Shown here in pieces: positions 15,345-22,128 of a stretch of 26,299 nt of DNA. Position 1 is the stretch's first letter; each line of letters begins with the position of its first letter. The notes beneath the pieces were generated by a model, which saw nothing but the letters and a program-made list of their open reading frames with translations, searched no databases and had not been told where the DNA came from. Origin of the DNA: Streptomyces rimosus subsp. rimosus (lineage in GTDB: Bacteria; Actinomycetota; Actinomycetes; Streptomycetales; Streptomycetaceae); the NCBI RefSeq assembly GCF_000720725.1, contig NZ_JOCQ01000112.1:1-26299 (forward strand). Direction: 5' to 3'. Made by a program: the position numbers and the translations under genes.

Positions 15345-16184
15345 GTGAGCACAGCCGTCACGGCTCCGTCGCGACGCCGACGAGCCTTTCCGGACACGCC
15401 GGACGCAGCGGAGACGAACGCCGTTTTCACGCGCATGGCAGAACTGCCCGAGGGCCCGGAGAAAAGGCGGCTGCGGGACGAACTGACACGTGCCTGGCTG
15501 CCGATGGCCGTACGGCTCGCCCTGCGTTTCAGGGACCGCGGGGAAAGCATGGACGATCTGAAACAGGTCGCCGCGCTGGGCTTGGTGAAGGCCATCGGCG
15601 GGTACCGGCCCGAGCGTGGCAGCGCATTCGAGAGTTACGCCATCCCCACCATCGTCGGCGAGGTCAAGCGGCATTTCCGGGACTGCACCTGGGGCGTGCA
15701 CGTACCGCGTCGCGTCCAGGAACTCCGCAATACCGTACGCCTCGCCGTACGCGAACTGGCGGCGGCCTCCGACAGTCGTTTCCCGACCGTGCCCGAGATC
15801 GCCGAACGCACCCGGCTCTCCGCCGAGGACGTCATCCTCGGCCTGGAAGCCATCGAAAGCTACAAGACCCTTTCCCTGGACGCCGAGCGGCCGGGCGCCG
15901 ACGACGATTTCGCGCTCCGTGACAGCATCGGCTTCACCGAGCCGCAGTACGAACTGGTCCTCGCCCGGGAAACGGTGCGCGACGGCCTGCGCGGCCTGCC
16001 GGAGCGAGAGCGCCGCATTCTGTACATGCGCTTCTTCTGCGATATGACACAGAGCCGTATCGGCGAGGAACTGGGGCTGTCCCAGATGCATGTGTGCCGC
16101 CTCATCAAGCGGACCTGCGCCCGCATTCGCGAGGAGGCCGACGGCACCGGACCGGAGGCGCCCGCCAGTTCGGTCGCGGCATGA
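15345..16184 (+). CDS. RNA polymerase sigma factor, SigB/SigF/SigG group (279 aa)
   Basis: The order of sigma-70 regions is complete. Region 2 spans DDLKQVAALGLVKAIGGYRPERG and the following SYAIPTIVGEVKRHFRD. Region 3 includes HVPRRVQELRN, and region 4 includes GLPERERRILYMRFF, then the helix-turn-helix IGEELGLSQMHVCRLIKR. The IPTIVGEVKRHFRD string and the absence of region 1.1 are typical of the stress and development SigB/F/G group. No anti-sigma or anti-anti-sigma gene lies beside it, which is less usual for the group. I chose GTG 15345 because GGGAGA then has proper spacing; GTG 15336 directly abuts that site. A strong terminator follows. Confidence 0.93.
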   Translation: MSTAVTAPSRRRRAFPDTPDAAETNAVFTRMAELPEGPEKRRLRDELTRAWLPMAVRLALRFRDRGESMDDLKQVAALGLVKAIGGYRPERGSAFESYAIPTIVGEVKRHFRDCTWGVHVPRRVQELRNTVRLAVRELAAASDSRFPTVPEIAERTRLSAEDVILGLEAIESYKTLSLDAERPGADDDFALRDSIGFTEPQYELVLARETVRDGLRGLPERERRILYMRFFCDMTQSRIGEELGLSQMHVCRLIKRTCARIREEADGTGPEAPASSVAA

Positions 16185-16199
16185 GCCGCTGAAATGACA

Positions 16200-16242
16200 T
16201 GCGGTCCTGCCTTTCCTGGTAGGACCGCAGTAGCAGTTTTTT
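16200..16242 (+). terminator. intrinsic terminator after the sigma-factor gene
   Basis: TGCGGTCCT (16200-16208) pairs perfectly with AGGACCGCA (16221-16229), and a run of six T residues follows at 16237-16242. It ends 31 bases before the ATG of the VOC gene, so the two genes are likely separate units. Confidence 0.85.
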
Positions 16243-16273
16243 GGACACAAAGGTGGAGAAGGGCCGGCTTTAC

Positions 16274-17074
16274 ATGGGCGACTGCCAGATGACGTTCGTT
16301 CCCGGGGTGCCGTCGTGGGCCACCCTCCTGACGGGGGACCTCGACGTCGCGACGCGTTTCTACGGACCGCTGCTGGGCTGGCGGTTCGAGGCCGGTCCCG
16401 ACCGGTGGGGCCCGTACGTGCGGGCGATGGCCGGCGACACGGCGGTGGCGGGGCTGAGCGCGGCCGCCCGCCACACCGAGCTGCCCAACTCGTGGACCAC
16501 GTACTTCGGGACCCGCAACGCCGACGACGCGGCCAACGGGGTCCGCGAACGCGGCGGCACGGTCGCCATCGGCCCGCTGGACTTCGACGCGGGCCGGCTG
16601 GCGCTGGCCGCCGACCCCGCCGGCGCGCGCTTCGGCCTGTGGGAGTGCCGCGAGAACACCCCGCAGACCGACCGGCAGCCGGCCGGCCCCGGCGCGCCGG
16701 TCTGGGTGGAGCTGCGCACCCGCGACGCGTTCGACGCGGCGCGCTTCTACGGCGACCTCTTCGGGTGGCTCAGCGAGGAGGACGCCGCCACCCCCTTCGA
16801 CGTGCGCTGGGAGGACGAGCGGGTGGTGCTCAGCTTCGAGGGCCGGGACGCGGTGGGGCTCTACGGCGGCGCGATCGAGGCGGCGGCCGACCCGCAGGTA
16901 CGGCCGCGCTGGAACATCCACTTCCAGGTGCCGGACGTCGAGGAGGCCGTCGAGACCGCGAAGGAGCTCGGCGGCCGGGTGGAGTCCAAGGCGGAACGCA
17001 CCCCGCAGGGGCCGGTGGCCGAGCTGCGCGACCCCGAAGGGACCCTCTTCCACATCGTCGGCGCCCAGACCTGA
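16274..17074 (+). CDS. VOC-family protein with two glyoxalase-like domains (266 aa)
   Basis: Two similar halves are visible. The first (about residues 8-125) starts PGVPSWATLLTGDLDVATRFYGPLLGW. The second (about 138-264) starts VWVELRTRDAFDAARFYGDLFGW and closes with VAELRDPEGTLFHIV. The repeated FYGxLxGW and the closing DPEG are hallmarks of tandem vicinal-oxygen-chelate modules, as in the CFP30B/glyoxalase-like proteins of actinobacteria. Such proteins are dioxygenases, lyases or drug-binding resistance proteins; the activity here is unknown. ATG 16274 follows GGAGAAGGG with a 10-base gap. A TTG at 16241 is in frame but lies inside the terminator's T-run and is rejected. The gene is convergent with the methyltransferase. 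Confidence 0.85.
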   Translation: MGDCQMTFVPGVPSWATLLTGDLDVATRFYGPLLGWRFEAGPDRWGPYVRAMAGDTAVAGLSAAARHTELPNSWTTYFGTRNADDAANGVRERGGTVAIGPLDFDAGRLALAADPAGARFGLWECRENTPQTDRQPAGPGAPVWVELRTRDAFDAARFYGDLFGWLSEEDAATPFDVRWEDERVVLSFEGRDAVGLYGGAIEAAADPQVRPRWNIHFQVPDVEEAVETAKELGGRVESKAERTPQGPVAELRDPEGTLFHIVGAQT

Positions 17075-17086
17075 ACTCCGTACGGG

Positions 17087-17845
17087 CTACCGCACCGCGA
17101 CCAGCACCGCGTCCTCACCGAACTGCCAGACGGGTGCGGCGTGCCGGAAGCCGGCCCGCCGCAGCAGCCGTATGTGGTGGCTCAGCGGCAGGCCGTTGTG
17201 CGTGTGGTGCGGCGTGTGCCGGGCGCGGCGGGCGGTGAAGGGATCAGCCAGCTCCGGGTCGGCGGCGGCAGCGGCCCACCAGGAGGCCCAGTCCTCTCGG
17301 CAGGCCGCCCGCTGCCGCTCGGCCCGCCGCAGCCCCACCTGTACGGCGACCTCCGCGGCCCGGTCGCCCGCCGGGCCGCGGAACCGGTCGCTGTTGACCA
17401 GCACGCCGCCGGGGCGCAGCAGGCCGGCGAGGTCCTGGTACGCGCGGCGCAGCGCGTCCGGCGCGAGGCAGTGCAGCGCCGTAGAGGACACGGCCGCGTC
17501 GAGCGGGCGGTCCAGACGCAGCGCGCGGGTCCAGCCGGGCGCGCCGACCGGCGCCTCGACGAAGCGCACCGCATCGCCGTGGTGGGCCTGCCCGAGCGCG
17601 AGCAGTACGGGGTCCTTGTCCACGGCCACGATGTCCGCGCCGGGCAGCCGCCGGGCGAGCCGCGCGGCCAGGGACCCGGGGCCGCACCCCAAATCCAGTA
17701 CGTGCGCGTGCTCTTGATGTGCCGTCACCTTTTCGACGGCGTCCGCGACGACCGTGAAGCGCTCCTCACGGTCGATCGCGTACCGCTGCTGCTGCCGTTC
17801 CCACCGCCGTACCCACCGGGCGGCCGTGGCCACACTCAGTCCCAT
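17087..17845 (-). CDS. SAM-dependent class I methyltransferase (252 aa)
   Basis: Motif I VLDLGCGPGSLAARLA (about residues 49-64), the acidic residue after the second strand (IVAVDKDP) and LDAAVSSTALHCL with LLRPGGVLVNSD define a class I Rossmann methyltransferase. The N-terminal 45 residues are helical and basic, and the C-terminal part ends FRHAAPVWQFGEDAVLVAV. The LxPGGxLxxxD pattern resembles small-molecule methyltransferases, but the substrate is unknown. ATG 17845 has GAAGGTGA upstream. It lies 98 bases after the PLP-enzyme operon on the same strand and may be its last gene, although it has its own promoter-like region with a 7-1-7 inverted repeat. Confidence 0.88.
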   Translation of the reverse strand: MGLSVATAARWVRRWERQQQRYAIDREERFTVVADAVEKVTAHQEHAHVLDLGCGPGSLAARLARRLPGADIVAVDKDPVLLALGQAHHGDAVRFVEAPVGAPGWTRALRLDRPLDAAVSSTALHCLAPDALRRAYQDLAGLLRPGGVLVNSDRFRGPAGDRAAEVAVQVGLRRAERQRAACREDWASWWAAAAADPELADPFTARRARHTPHHTHNGLPLSHHIRLLRRAGFRHAAPVWQFGEDAVLVAVR

Positions 17846-17903
17846 CCGGTCGCGTCACCTTCACCGTCTCGCACCTGTCCGCCGAGCGGTCTCAACCTAC
17901 AGG

Positions 17904-17918
17904 TGAAAACGGTTTCCA
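17904..17918. promoter_or_regulatory. 7-1-7 inverted repeat, candidate operator upstream of the methyltransferase
   Basis: TGAAAAC-G-GTTTCCA has 6 of 7 matching positions between its arms and is AT-rich for this DNA. It lies about 60 bases upstream of the methyltransferase ATG and next to TAGGTT, a possible -10 on the minus strand. The 7-1-7 shape is that of Fur/Zur-family boxes, and LacI-type operators look similar. The binding protein is unknown. Confidence 0.4.
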
Positions 17919-17943
17919 AACGCGTTCTGTCACTCCAAAGGGG

Positions 17944-19155
17944 TCAGGCACACGACGCCAGGACGTCCAGCAGCCGGTCGATCTCCTCCGGCGCGTTGTA
18001 CGCGTGCAGGCTCACCCGCACCGAGTGCTGCCGCTCGCCGCCGCTGCCCTGGCACAGGCTGTCCGAACGGACCATGAAGCCGTGGTCGAACAGCGCGAAG
18101 CCCAGGTCTCCCGAGGCGATGGCGTGGTGCCGGAAGGTGACGATGCCCTGGCGCCGCTGGACGTCCGCGTCGGCCGCCAGGTTGCGCCGGCACCCCAGCA
18201 CCTCGTACGCGGGCAGCCGGCGCAGCCCCTCGGTCAGCCGGGCGGCCAGGGCGGTGGTCCACCGCTCGACGCGGTCGGTGCCGGCGGCGTCCAGCCAGTC
18301 GAAGGCGGCCCGCAGGCTGCGGATGCCGGTGGTGTTCGGGCTGCCGTCCCACCCGCCGGGCTCGAACACCGGGCCCCGCGCGTTACGGGCCCACACGGCG
18401 CCGGAACCGGGCAGCGCCAGGGCCTTGTGGCCGGAGAAGACGGCGAAGTCCACGTCCAGGTCCGTCAGCGACACGGGGATGTGGCCGACGCTCTGGGCCG
18501 CGTCCAGGCAGATCGGCACGTCGGGGCCGACCGCACGGCGGATGCGGTGCACGTTCATGTCGCCGCCGTAGACGTGGTGGACGTGGGTGACCGCCACGAA
18601 GCGGGTCCGCGGCCCGGCCAGCGCGGCCAGGGCCTCCGGGTCGTAGTCGCCGGACCCGGCCTGGTACGGCATCGGGCGGACCCGGATGCGTACGCCCTGC
18701 CGCGCGAGCAGGTCCCGCACCTCCAGCCACGGCACGATGTTCGCCTGGTGATCGGCGAGCGGGACCACGATCTCGTCCCCGTCCGAGAGGTGGCCGGCCA
18801 GCCAGTCGAGCGCGACGGCGCGCAGCCCCGCCGTCGCCCCGCTGACGAAGTGCACCCCGGAGCGCTCCGGCGCCGGGTCGCCGAGGAATTCCTTGACCCG
18901 CTGCCGGGTCTCCTCGACCAGTGCCGTGGTCCGGTTGGCCCAGGTGTAGGTGCCGCGCCCGGCGTTGGCGTTGCCGGTCGTCAGGTAGTGCTGCACGGCG
19001 TCCAGTACCGCCTGCGGTTTCTGCGTCGTGGCGGCGCTGTCCAGATAGGCCAGGTGCGGGGCGCCGGTGATGATCGGGAACTGGGCGCGGACGGCGGTGT
19101 GCCAGCCGCGCAGCTCCTCCAGGGCCGCGGTGACGGGGGCGTCCATCGTGGTCAT
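17944..19155 (-). CDS. SufS/CsdA-like class V aminotransferase, cysteine desulfurase type (403 aa)
   Basis: Fold-type I PLP enzyme. AYLDSAATTQKP near residue 37 opens the family pattern. DHQANIVPW holds the histidine stacking on PLP, and K244 in FSGHKALALPG is the Schiff-base lysine. C368 in VRSDSLCQGSG sits where SufS carries its persulfide cysteine. The surrounding loop differs from the usual RxGHHCA, so the substrate or sulfur acceptor may be special. It would remove sulfur from cysteine or a related compound. ATG 19155 has GGGAG 10 bases upstream and lies 6 bases after the stop of the PLP-rhodanese gene. No SufU, SufE or other Suf genes are near, which argues against housekeeping Fe-S assembly. 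Confidence 0.9.
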   Translation of the reverse strand: MTTMDAPVTAALEELRGWHTAVRAQFPIITGAPHLAYLDSAATTQKPQAVLDAVQHYLTTGNANAGRGTYTWANRTTALVEETRQRVKEFLGDPAPERSGVHFVSGATAGLRAVALDWLAGHLSDGDEIVVPLADHQANIVPWLEVRDLLARQGVRIRVRPMPYQAGSGDYDPEALAALAGPRTRFVAVTHVHHVYGGDMNVHRIRRAVGPDVPICLDAAQSVGHIPVSLTDLDVDFAVFSGHKALALPGSGAVWARNARGPVFEPGGWDGSPNTTGIRSLRAAFDWLDAAGTDRVERWTTALAARLTEGLRRLPAYEVLGCRRNLAADADVQRRQGIVTFRHHAIASGDLGFALFDHGFMVRSDSLCQGSGGERQHSVRVSLHAYNAPEEIDRLLDVLASCA

Positions 19156-19161
19156 CGGCGG

Positions 19162-20508
19162 TCACTCCCGTACCAGCGGGGCGCCCGCGTCGCGCCAGGC
19201 GATGATTCCGCCGCGCAGACTGCGCACGTCCGGATGGCCCATCCGGCTGAGCAGCGCGGCGTATCTGGCGGACTGCTCGCCGACCGGACAGGCCAGCAGG
19301 ACCGGGCGGCTCTTGCTGAACGGCAGCCCGCCGCGGACCAGTTCGCCGAAGAGCTCGTCGACGATGTTGACGGATCCGGCGATGTGCAGCGCGGTATAGG
19401 CGAACGGGCTGCGCAGGTCCACGACGAGCGGGTGCTCGCGCTCGATCCAGGACTCGGCGCCCTCGACGTCGATGTCCGGCGCCTCGCGCACCTCGGCGTC
19501 GGCCAGCGTGGCGAGGGAGTTCGGCTGCGGCGGCCGGCCCAGCAGCTCGGGGCGGCGCTGGCGTACGTAACCGAGGTAGCTCTCGATGCGGTCGCAGACG
19601 ATGAACACGGCGGTCCGGCGCTCCGCGGGCCGGTCCACGTCCGGCTCGGGCGCCGGCGCGGTGTCCAGCTCGCGCAGATGCCGTACGGCGCCGAAGTACG
19701 CGGCCCCGCTGGTCGGGCCGGCCAGGATGCCGCACCGCCGGGCCAGCGTCAGCATGCCGTCGAGCGCCTCGTCGGCGGTGACGGACGCGAGGGTGTCGTA
19801 GGTGCCCGGGTCGAACAGGCCGACCTCCTGCACCTCGTCGATCGTGCGGATGCCGGGCACGAAGTCCGCCTTGCTCGACACCAGCCCGACCACGCCCACC
19901 CGCGGATCGTGCTCGCGCAGCACCCGGGCGACCCCGGTGGACGAGCCGGCCGTGCCCACACAGGCGATGAACCAGTCCGGGGCCCGGCCGTCCAGGTCCT
20001 TGACGATCTCCGGTCCGGTGCCGTCCACATGGGCCTGCGTGTTGCGGTCGTTGTAGTACTGGTCGGTGTACAGGTACGCGCCGCCCGGCTCGGTGAGTGC
20101 CTGGTGGAACCGGGTGAGCGGATCGTCGGTGTTGGTCGGGTCGAGGCATTCGGTCTGCCCCGGCAGCTCCTCGACCTCCGCGCCCAGCAGCAGGAGGAGG
20201 TCCTTGACCTCCGGAATGCGCATGCGGTTCGTGACGGTCTTGAAGGGCACCCCGTGCATCCCGGCGAGTACGGCCAGCGCCTTGGCCGTGTTGCCGCTGG
20301 ACAGCTCGACGACGGTACGGCCCTCGTCCGCGGCCGTGGCGAGACCGGGCCGCGCCATGTTCCAGGCCGCCCGGTCCTTGATGGAGCCGAACGGGTTGAG
20401 CATCTCCAGTTTCGCGTACAGATCGATGGTGCGCAGGCCGTGGACGGACGGATCGATGCGTACGAGCGGGGTGTTGCCGATGGCGTCGGTGATGCGCTCG
20501 AACCTCAT
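19162..20508 (-). CDS. fusion of cysteine-synthase-like PLP enzyme and rhodanese domain (448 aa)
   Basis: Residues ~1-320 form a fold-type II PLP enzyme. Landmarks are IGNTPLVRI, K44 in NPFGSIKDR (Schiff base), ELSSGNTAKALA as the substrate loop, and CVGTAGSSTG binding the PLP phosphate. After an acidic, Pro-rich linker, a rhodanese domain starts near residue 370 (LVVDLRSPFAYTALHIAGSVNI) and carries C407 in the loop ACPVGEQSA. Cysteine synthase and SbnA-like enzymes perform beta-replacement on activated serine. A fused rhodanese suggests that a persulfide or thiosulfate-like sulfur is supplied in cis (inference). ATG 20508 overlaps the stop of the upstream gene as ATGA. Confidence 0.88.
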   Translation of the reverse strand: MRFERITDAIGNTPLVRIDPSVHGLRTIDLYAKLEMLNPFGSIKDRAAWNMARPGLATAADEGRTVVELSSGNTAKALAVLAGMHGVPFKTVTNRMRIPEVKDLLLLLGAEVEELPGQTECLDPTNTDDPLTRFHQALTEPGGAYLYTDQYYNDRNTQAHVDGTGPEIVKDLDGRAPDWFIACVGTAGSSTGVARVLREHDPRVGVVGLVSSKADFVPGIRTIDEVQEVGLFDPGTYDTLASVTADEALDGMLTLARRCGILAGPTSGAAYFGAVRHLRELDTAPAPEPDVDRPAERRTAVFIVCDRIESYLGYVRQRRPELLGRPPQPNSLATLADAEVREAPDIDVEGAESWIEREHPLVVDLRSPFAYTALHIAGSVNIVDELFGELVRGGLPFSKSRPVLLACPVGEQSARYAALLSRMGHPDVRSLRGGIIAWRDAGAPLVRE

Positions 20509-22037
20509 GCAGTCCCTTTCGTCCGGCGGGGTACGTGCGGCCAGTACTGCTCGTCCAGGCACCAGTGCCAGGGCGCGTCCTCCTGTGGGAGCCCGTCCGC
20601 CGCCTCCTCCTGCCATACGGCGGCCTTGCGGGCGACGGGCTGCTGCTGCGCCTCGTCGGCGCTGAAGTCCATGCAGTACCCGGCGGTGTTGGCGAACACC
20701 AGCAGGTCGCCGGGGCGCGGCGCGGCCGGCAGGTGGACCGCGCGCCGGGTGATCATGTCGGCCTCCAGGCACAGGTTGCCCGCAAGGTAGACCGCCACCG
20801 GGCCGGTGTCCGGGACCGGCCGCGCGGTACGCGGTACGAGGACGGGATCGACCAGGACACCGTGCTCCTCCAGGCCGATGTCGTCGGCGTTCGCGTCCAG
20901 ACGCACGAGGAGATGGCCGGGGGACGTACGGTCGTCCACGGCTTCCGAACGCTCCGAGGGCTGCGTACGGCGCACCTCCAGCACCCGCGCCAGGGTGACC
21001 CCGCACTGGTCCACCAGAGCGCGGCCCGGCTCCGTGTGCAGCTCGTACAGGTTCTCCAGCAGCAGAGTGGCCAGCGGGCGGCCCAGCGAGGGGGCGGGGA
21101 GCGACAGGAGCTCGTCCAGGTACCGGGCGCCGGCGGTCGGGCGGTGGGCGGGGTAGAGGGCGAGTGCGCCGCGCAGGGTGCCGTTCTCGTTGCGCAGGCC
21201 GTAGGTGTGACGGCGCCAGGTCATCGGCGGGCGGGTCCCCAGCGCGGCGTTGGTCAGCTCGGTCGTGTAGCGCTGCCACTGCGCGCCGTCGGCGAGGTAG
21301 TCGGTGCCGAAGCCGCCGCCGATGTCCACGGCGCGCGGCGTGAAGCCGCGGACGCGGCACGTGTCCAGGGCCTTGACGCACCCTTCGAGGGCCACCGCCT
21401 TCTCGGCCGGGCTGGTGGTGTCGAGGTGATAGCCCACCCCGGTCAGCTCCACCGCGTCACCGTGCCGTTCGACCGCCTTGAGCAGGCCGTCCAGATCGCC
21501 TTCGGCCGTACCGAAGCGGCTCTGCCGGGACAGCAGTCTGACGCCGGGGGTGCGGAAGCCGGAGAGGCGCAGCAGGACGCGGACGCGGGGGAGGCGGTGG
21601 TCCCGTACCAGCGCGGCGAGTTCGTCCAGTTCCCCTGGGCTGTCGACGTGGACGGCGGTGCCGGTGCGGGCCGCCAGCCACAGGAACTCCCCGTTCTTCG
21701 GCCCGGTGGCCAGGATGCGGTCCGGTGCGAACCCGGCCCCCAGCGCGTGCTGGAGTTCCCTGACGGATGCCACGTCCATCCCCGCGTCCGTCGCGGCGAG
21801 CCGCCGCACCAGGGCGCTGGACCGGTTCGCCTTGTGCGCGAAGTAGATGCCGCCGCTGAGGTGGTGGCGGCGGTAGACCGCCCGGAAAGCGGCGAGGTTC
21901 TCGGCGATGCGGTCCGGCAGCACCACGTTCAGCGGCGACCCGAGCCCGCCGGCGAGCGTATGGAGAAACGTCCTTGCGCGCAGCAGGGAAGCCAGCCGGG
22001 ACTCCAACCGCGGTTCCAGGTACAAGGGAACGTCCAT
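20505..22037 (-). CDS. Y4yA-like fold-type III PLP enzyme, decarboxylase-related (510 aa)
   Basis: The N-terminal barrel carries K69 in IYFAHKANRS, the PLP lysine of alanine-racemase/diaminopimelate-decarboxylase-type enzymes. GMDVASVREL, GVGYHLDTTS and AVDIGGGFGTDYL are further barrel landmarks. In the C-terminal beta domain, GNLCLEADMI corresponds to the cysteine-containing GPxCExxD motif of decarboxylases, and FANTAGYCMDF to their Gly-Ala-Tyr motif. Size and pattern fit the Y4yA family, named after a Rhizobium symbiotic-plasmid gene whose reaction is, as far as I know, undetermined. Decarboxylation of an amino acid is the likeliest chemistry. ATG 22037 follows GGGGGAAG. The stop overlaps the next gene by 4 bases. 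Confidence 0.85.
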   Translation of the reverse strand: MDVPLYLEPRLESRLASLLRARTFLHTLAGGLGSPLNVVLPDRIAENLAAFRAVYRRHHLSGGIYFAHKANRSSALVRRLAATDAGMDVASVRELQHALGAGFAPDRILATGPKNGEFLWLAARTGTAVHVDSPGELDELAALVRDHRLPRVRVLLRLSGFRTPGVRLLSRQSRFGTAEGDLDGLLKAVERHGDAVELTGVGYHLDTTSPAEKAVALEGCVKALDTCRVRGFTPRAVDIGGGFGTDYLADGAQWQRYTTELTNAALGTRPPMTWRRHTYGLRNENGTLRGALALYPAHRPTAGARYLDELLSLPAPSLGRPLATLLLENLYELHTEPGRALVDQCGVTLARVLEVRRTQPSERSEAVDDRTSPGHLLVRLDANADDIGLEEHGVLVDPVLVPRTARPVPDTGPVAVYLAGNLCLEADMITRRAVHLPAAPRPGDLLVFANTAGYCMDFSADEAQQQPVARKAAVWQEEAADGLPQEDAPWHWCLDEQYWPHVPRRTKGTA

Positions 22038-22087
22038 ACGGAATACTTCCCCCGGTACGGACCCGAGGCCACCTCGTACGCGGAACC

Positions 22088-22127
22088 GGCCCGGGGCACC
22101 GGCCGCGGCGGGCGGCCGGTGCGGGCC
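22088..22127 (-). terminator. hairpin between transporter and Y4yA-like genes
   Basis: GCACCGGCCGC (22096-22106) is an exact match to 22112-22122 around a 5-base loop, and GGCCC/GGGCC (22088-22092, 22123-22127) extend it past a GGG bulge. It begins right after the transporter stop (22129). It may be a partial terminator or a transcript-stabilising element that sets the transporter apart from the enzymes. Confidence 0.5.
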
Positions 22128-22128
22128 C

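Noticed and set aside
14966..15595. 210-codon upstream extension of the catalase frame
   Set aside because: It overlaps the sigma-factor gene on the other strand and has no catalase similarity; ATG 14965 has a good ribosome-binding site.
17944..19155. Housekeeping Suf iron-sulfur cluster operon
   Set aside because: No sufB, sufC, sufD, sufU or iscU gene lies nearby; the neighbours are other PLP enzymes and a transporter.
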